DNA from: an archaeon
Lineage (GTDB): Archaea > Nanoarchaeota > Nanoarchaeia > Pacearchaeales > GW2011-AR1
Length of the DNA: 8,212 nt
Assembly (NCBI GenBank): GCA_030639395.1
Contig: DAOWCW010000032.1
Coordinates: forward strand, 1 to 8,212
Direction of reading: 5' to 3'
Shown here: positions 5,550 to 8,212 of the stretch, piece after piece
Layout of the letters: each line of letters opens with the position of its first letter
Position numbering within the stretch: the stretch's first letter is position 1
Made by a program: the position numbers and the translations under genes
The notes under the pieces: model-generated
Told to the model about the DNA's origin: nothing
The model's database searches: none
The model's input: the letters and a program-made list of their open reading frames with translations, nothing else

Positions 5550-5563
5550 TGTATTTATATTTA
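5550..5563. promoter_or_regulatory. Shared TATA-like region between rsuA and the 90-aa gene
   Basis: TGTATTTATATTTA reads as a TATA-like box in both directions. On minus (ATAAATATAAATAC) it is about 33 nt before the rsuA ATG. On plus (TTTATATTTAT) it is about 27 nt before the TTG at 5585. One box could serve both genes, or two overlapping boxes could be present. Confidence 0.55.
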
Positions 5564-5584
5564 TGGAATACAGGAGCGACATGT

Positions 5585-5857
5585 TTGTTGGCGGGCAACC
5601 GCACGATTATCTTCCTTGTCGGAAGAAGTAGACTTAGTGTATTTGCTGTTGATTCTGTTGTTGATGATTTTTATGAGACGAGTTTATCTAATGGGGGACA
5701 GTTTTCGAATGATGAATTGGACGAACTTAAGAGAATAAAAGATTGTCCTAGTTTTCTTGTGAGGAGTGAAATGTTCGATAGGATTCGTCCGTATGCTTTG
5801 CCTTTTTTTGAGAAAGAAAGTTTAAAAAGTAGGAGGGGTTTGATTGAGGATGACTAG
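5585..5857 (+). CDS. Hypothetical protein (about 90 aa) overlapping the ProRS start
   Basis: The part from about 5630 on has clear coding character (GAT, GTT, GAG, AAG codons as in neighbours): AVDSVVDDFYETSLSNGG, then an acidic/basic helix NDELDELKRIKD, and a charged C-terminus ending GLIEDD. No family recognised. The stop TAG (5855-5857) overlaps the ProRS ATG by 8 nt, suggesting translational coupling. The start is uncertain: there is no ATG in this frame before 5771. TTG at 5585 follows AGGAG (5572-5576) by 8 nt and is my choice. The ATG at 5581 is in another frame that ends after 16 codons. The frame continues upstream to 5354, but that part lies antisense to rsuA and is not credible. 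The first dozen codons are unusually C-rich, so a frameshift or insertion near the 5' end is possible. Confidence 0.55.
   Translation: MLAGNRTIIFLVGRSRLSVFAVDSVVDDFYETSLSNGGQFSNDELDELKRIKDCPSFLVRSEMFDRIRPYALPFFEKESLKSRRGLIEDD
5831..5838 (+). promoter_or_regulatory. Ribosome-binding site of ProRS, ambiguous between two starts
   Basis: AGGAGGGG lies 13 nt (from GGAGG) before ATG 5850 but only 7 nt before an in-frame TTG at 5844. Spacing favours TTG and codon preference favours ATG; the proteins differ by two residues. Confidence 0.5.
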
Positions 5858-7325
5858 GAAAACTACATTTAATATTTCGAAGAGTGAGAATTTTAGCGAA
5901 TGGTATAGTGAAGTTTTGCAAAAGGCGGAGATTACTGATTTGAGGTATGGGGTTAAGGGATTTGTTGTGATTCGGCCGTGGGGTGCCTTGATTATTGACA
6001 AGATGTATCGTATTTATGAGGATGCTTTGAGGGCGACTGGACATGAGCTTTCTATTCTTCCTGCAGTGATTCCTGAGGCGAATTTTAAGAAGGAATCTAG
6101 TCATATTGAAGGATTTGCGCCTGAGGTTTTTTGGTTGGATAAGAGGCAGGGTGATGAGAGATTGGCTTTGCGACCTACGAGCGAGACTGCGTTTTATGAT
6201 ATGTTTAAATTGTGGATTCGGAGCTATAGAGACTTACCTTTAAAGATGTATCAGAGGGCGAATGTTTTTAGGAATGAGACTAAGGCGACTCGTCCGTTGA
6301 TTCGTTCGAGGGAGTTTCAGTGGATTGAGACACATAATGCTTTTGCTAATATGGAAGATGCTGAGGCTCAGGTTCAGGATGATATTAAGATGACTGAGGA
6401 TATTATGCATAAGATTTTTGGCGTTCCGTTTTTACCTATGAAAAGACCAGAATGGGATAAGTTTCCTGGTGCTGTTTATACTGTAGGTAGCGATTCACTT
6501 ATGCCTGATGGGAAAATTATTCAACAGCCTTCTACTCATTTGATTCAGCAACATTTTATTGAGGCATTTGGTGTTAAGTTTGTTGATAAGGATGAGAAAG
6601 AGAGGGTGCCTTGGACGACTTGTTATGGTCCTTGTATGTCTAGGATTTTGGCTTCGGTGCTTTCGATGCATGGGGATGATAGTGGTTTGGTTTTGCCTTA
6701 TGTTTTAGCGCCTGTTCAGGTTGTTGTTGTCCCTTTTTTGAATGGTAATGATGACGAGAAGGTTTTGGAAGCTGCTGGTGAACTGAAGAATGAATTAATT
6801 AAGAAAGGTATCACTGTTAGGGTTGATGATTCTGATAAGAGGCCCGGTGAGAAGTTTTTCTTTTGGGAGATGAAGGGTGTTCCGTTTAGAATTGATATTG
6901 GCATGAAAGAGTTGGGGAGTGGAGAGGTTAATGTCTTTCTTCGAGATAATAAGGAAAAGGTTGCTATTAAGATGGATGGTTTGGCTAAAACTATAAGGAA
7001 GATGGGGAAGGAATACGATGCTCGGTTGTTGGCTAAGGCTGATGAGTTTTTTGATGATAAGGTTGTAGATTGTGTGGACAAAGATTCTATTGGAAAGGCT
7101 GTTAATTCTGGAAAGATTGCTCGGTTTTCGTTTTGCTCGGTTGATGCTGGAGGTGAAGATTGTGCTGGGGTTATTGAGAAGGAGTTTGTTGCGGAGGTTC
7201 GGGGAACTAGGGCTGATTTGTCCCCAAGGGATGACTCTGGTGAGCCCGGTGAAAAGGCTGAGGGAGAATGTCCGATTTGTGGGAAGGTTGCTACGAAGAT
7301 TGTTTATGCTGGGAAGAGTTATTAG
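5850..7325 (+). CDS. proS: Prolyl-tRNA synthetase, archaeal/eukaryotic type
   Basis: 491 aa from ATG. It charges tRNA-Pro with proline using ATP. Class II motifs are visible: RPTSETAFYDMF for proline/tRNA pocket, motif 2 RANVFRNETKATRPLIRSREFQWIETH, and motif 3 with YGPCMSRILASVLSMHGDD. The anticodon-binding domain follows (LAPVQVVVVPF...). The C-terminal zinc-type domain carries C429, C438, C474 and C477, and the chain ends in -SY, as is usual for this ProRS form; it lacks the bacterial editing insertion between motifs 2 and 3. Oddity: residues about 457-466 (L-S-P-R-D-D-S-G-E-P) are encoded by repeat R2, inserted just before the CPIC pair, where the loop probably tolerates it. An in-frame TTG at 5844 is an alternative start. 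The 3' end overlaps the converging LOG gene by 4 nt. Confidence 0.97.
   Translation: MTRKTTFNISKSENFSEWYSEVLQKAEITDLRYGVKGFVVIRPWGALIIDKMYRIYEDALRATGHELSILPAVIPEANFKKESSHIEGFAPEVFWLDKRQGDERLALRPTSETAFYDMFKLWIRSYRDLPLKMYQRANVFRNETKATRPLIRSREFQWIETHNAFANMEDAEAQVQDDIKMTEDIMHKIFGVPFLPMKRPEWDKFPGAVYTVGSDSLMPDGKIIQQPSTHLIQQHFIEAFGVKFVDKDEKERVPWTTCYGPCMSRILASVLSMHGDDSGLVLPYVLAPVQVVVVPFLNGNDDEKVLEAAGELKNELIKKGITVRVDDSDKRPGEKFFFWEMKGVPFRIDIGMKELGSGEVNVFLRDNKEKVAIKMDGLAKTIRKMGKEYDARLLAKADEFFDDKVVDCVDKDSIGKAVNSGKIARFSFCSVDAGGEDCAGVIEKEFVAEVRGTRADLSPRDDSGEPGEKAEGECPICGKVATKIVYAGKSY
7219..7249 (+). repeat. Repeat R2 copy c, in-frame in proS
   Basis: Core GGGATGACTCTGGTGAGCCC at 7228-7247, two mismatches from the copy at 3954-3973 and in the same codon phase (D-S-G-E-P). 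CCCCAAGGG precedes it, parallel to CCCTCAACGGG in the other copy. It falls in the zinc-domain linker of ProRS. Confidence 0.75.
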
Positions 7326-7886
7326 GCACCGTGTTTATCTTTGATTTTTATTGGGCTATAATTGTTTATGTATTCTAATGCTTCTTCAGGAGTTTTGGCA
7401 ACATGAATTAGGGCATGATTATCTTTAGGGGCGAATCCTTCTTTTATTGAATTTTTTATTTGTTGGATTATTGGAGAATATAGTTCTCTTGTATTTATGA
7501 TTACTATTGGCTTGCTGTGGAATCCTAATTGTTTGGCGACTAGAACGTCCATTATTTCTTGGAGGCTTCCGAATCCACCTGGTAGAACTATGAATGCATC
7601 TGAATGCTCTTGGAGTTTTTTGAGTCGTTCTCCGAAGTCTTCTGTTATCATGATGTTGTGTTTTTTGACTGCGACGTGCTCAAACATTTTTGGAATAATT
7701 TCGGTTATTTCGTTGGTATATCTTGATGCTTCTTTTGAAATTTCTCCCATTAGTCCACAATGGCTTCCACCGTATACTAAATGATGACCTTCTTGTCCTA
7801 TTAAGTTGCCCAGTTTTTTTTGCTACGTCAATGTAGTCTTGATGGAGATTTTCTGTTGAAGAGCAGAATACGCATATTTTTGTCAT
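7322..7886 (-). CDS. LOG-family (TIGR00730-like) phosphoribohydrolase, frameshifted
   Basis: Two reading frames together give one LOG-family protein of about 187 aa. These enzymes split nucleoside 5'-monophosphates into base and ribose 5-phosphate. The first frame starts at ATG 7886 (MTKICVFCSSTENLH...) and the second holds LVYGGSHCGLMGEIS and LPGGFGSLQE (7556-7582), the PGGxGT/SxxE signature with the catalytic glutamate. The usual MHERK segment is not evident; FGERLKKLQEHSDAF takes its place. The frames meet at a run of eight A (minus strand; 7814-7821). Seven would restore AKKLGNLIGQEGHHLVYGG. This is a sequencing or assembly slip, a real frameshift mutation, or a site of transcriptional slippage. 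A TATA-like box about 26 nt upstream suggests a leaderless transcript. The stop overlaps the proS stop. Confidence 0.85.
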
Positions 7887-7906
7887 TTTAGTGTCTGTTT
7901 TTTTGT

Positions 7907-7927
7907 TTATATAAATCTTTATAAATT
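7907..7927. promoter_or_regulatory. Divergent promoter between LOG gene and the 3'-terminal gene
   Basis: The 60-nt spacer holds two TATA-like boxes. TTTATATAAA at 7907-7916 is about 26 nt from the LOG ATG on minus. TTTATAAATT at 7918-7927 is about 25 nt from the ATG at 7947 on plus. The distances imply leaderless mRNAs on both sides; neither gene has a clear ribosome-binding site. Confidence 0.6.
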
Positions 7928-7946
7928 CTAGAAGATTATTTATTTT

Positions 7947-8212
7947 ATGGAAGAAGTTGTGTTGAAGATTGAGAAGCAAAGTAAGGATTTGGGTAAGTTG
8001 AAAGAGGGAGATAGTTTTTTTATTAATGGGAAAGAGATGAAGGTTGATAAGCAGTTTTTATTTCAGGATCATGGAAAGATGAAGGAGATGATTATTGAGA
8101 TTTTTAATCCTGAGAATGAGAGGGAGTATCAGGTTCGGTATTTTGATGATCAGGTTGAGACGTCGATTGAAGTTTATGAGTTGGTTGAGGATTTTGAATA
8201 TGTGCGGCGGGA
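7947..8212 (+). CDS. Hypothetical protein, 3' end outside window
   Basis: The first 88 codons of a gene that continues past the window. The frame opens at ATG 7947 with a TATA-like box about 25 nt before it. The visible sequence starts MEEVVLKIEKQSKDLG and is highly charged, with phrases such as LKEGDSFFINGKEMKVDK and EYQVRYFDDQVETSIEVYEL that look like alternating beta strands. There is no signal peptide, membrane segment or cysteine. Codon use matches the other + strand genes. I do not recognise a family. Confidence 0.75.
   Translation, partial: MEEVVLKIEKQSKDLGKLKEGDSFFINGKEMKVDKQFLFQDHGKMKEMIIEIFNPENEREYQVRYFDDQVETSIEVYELVEDFEYVRR

Noticed and set aside
5354..5584. Upstream extension of the 90-aa frame
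   Set aside because: It is antisense to the S4 domain of rsuA and its translation has no family features; only the part after about 5585 is plausible.
5581..5631. ATG with a good AGGAG opening a 16-codon frame
   Set aside because: Too short and without further support; kept only as an explanation for the unclear start of the overlapping gene.
7072..7344. Second + strand open frame at the 3' end of proS
   Set aside because: Leu/Arg-rich shadow of the zinc domain, which has all four cysteines in the proS frame.

Overview
The window looks like a piece of a small, AT-rich archaeal genome, most likely of the DPANN type (Woesearchaeota/Pacearchaeota-like). The lineage is inferred. The evidence is a prolyl-tRNA synthetase of the archaeal/eukaryotic form with a C-terminal Cys4 domain, a Bat-type (HTH_10) regulator, TATA-like boxes about 25-35 nt before start codons with almost no leader, and a bacterial-style RsuA pseudouridine synthase of the kind found patchily in such genomes. 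Sense strands are rich in G and T and poor in C, so inserted C-rich segments stand out.

Layout. Positions 1-951 (+) hold the 3' end of a SNF2/RapA-type helicase. Next on + are a secreted 214-aa protein (1088-1732), an HTH_10 regulator (1877-2560), a 67-aa orphan (2622-2825) and a 521-aa protein with a 25-cysteine C-terminal domain (2873-4438). Positions 4439-4833 have no protein gene; they hold a large inverted repeat, a tRNA-Arg(UCG) on minus and a second hairpin. RsuA (4834-5523, -) diverges from a 90-aa orphan that runs into ProRS (5850-7325, +). ProRS converges, with a 4-nt overlap, on a frameshifted LOG-family gene (7322-7886, -). That gene diverges from a protein cut by the window end (7947-8212, +).

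Main observation. At least two families of short, hairpin-forming, C-rich repeats lie inside or against protein genes. Family R1 (about 103 nt plus a short 5' extension) occurs in the helicase and in the Cys-rich protein, at the same codon phase and without gaps in the core. Between the two copies 16 of 20 differences change the encoded residue, while a 3' hairpin is kept by two compensatory base-pair changes. This points to a nucleic-acid element translated as a passenger. Family R2 (20-nt core) has two clear in-frame copies, one in the Cys-rich protein and one in ProRS, a third across the helicase stop codon, and a divergent relative in a 51-nt in-frame unit bounded by direct repeats. They resemble in concept the Rickettsia palindromic elements and bacterial REP sequences that insert in-frame in genes. 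I know of no named archaeal equivalent, but could not search.

How the genes work together. Most are independent housekeeping or regulatory units: tRNA charging (ProRS), RNA modification (RsuA), an arginine tRNA, nucleotide salvage (LOG), nucleic-acid remodelling (helicase) and transcription control (HTH_10). Promoters are mostly per gene. The clearest coupling is the 90-aa orphan overlapping the ProRS start.
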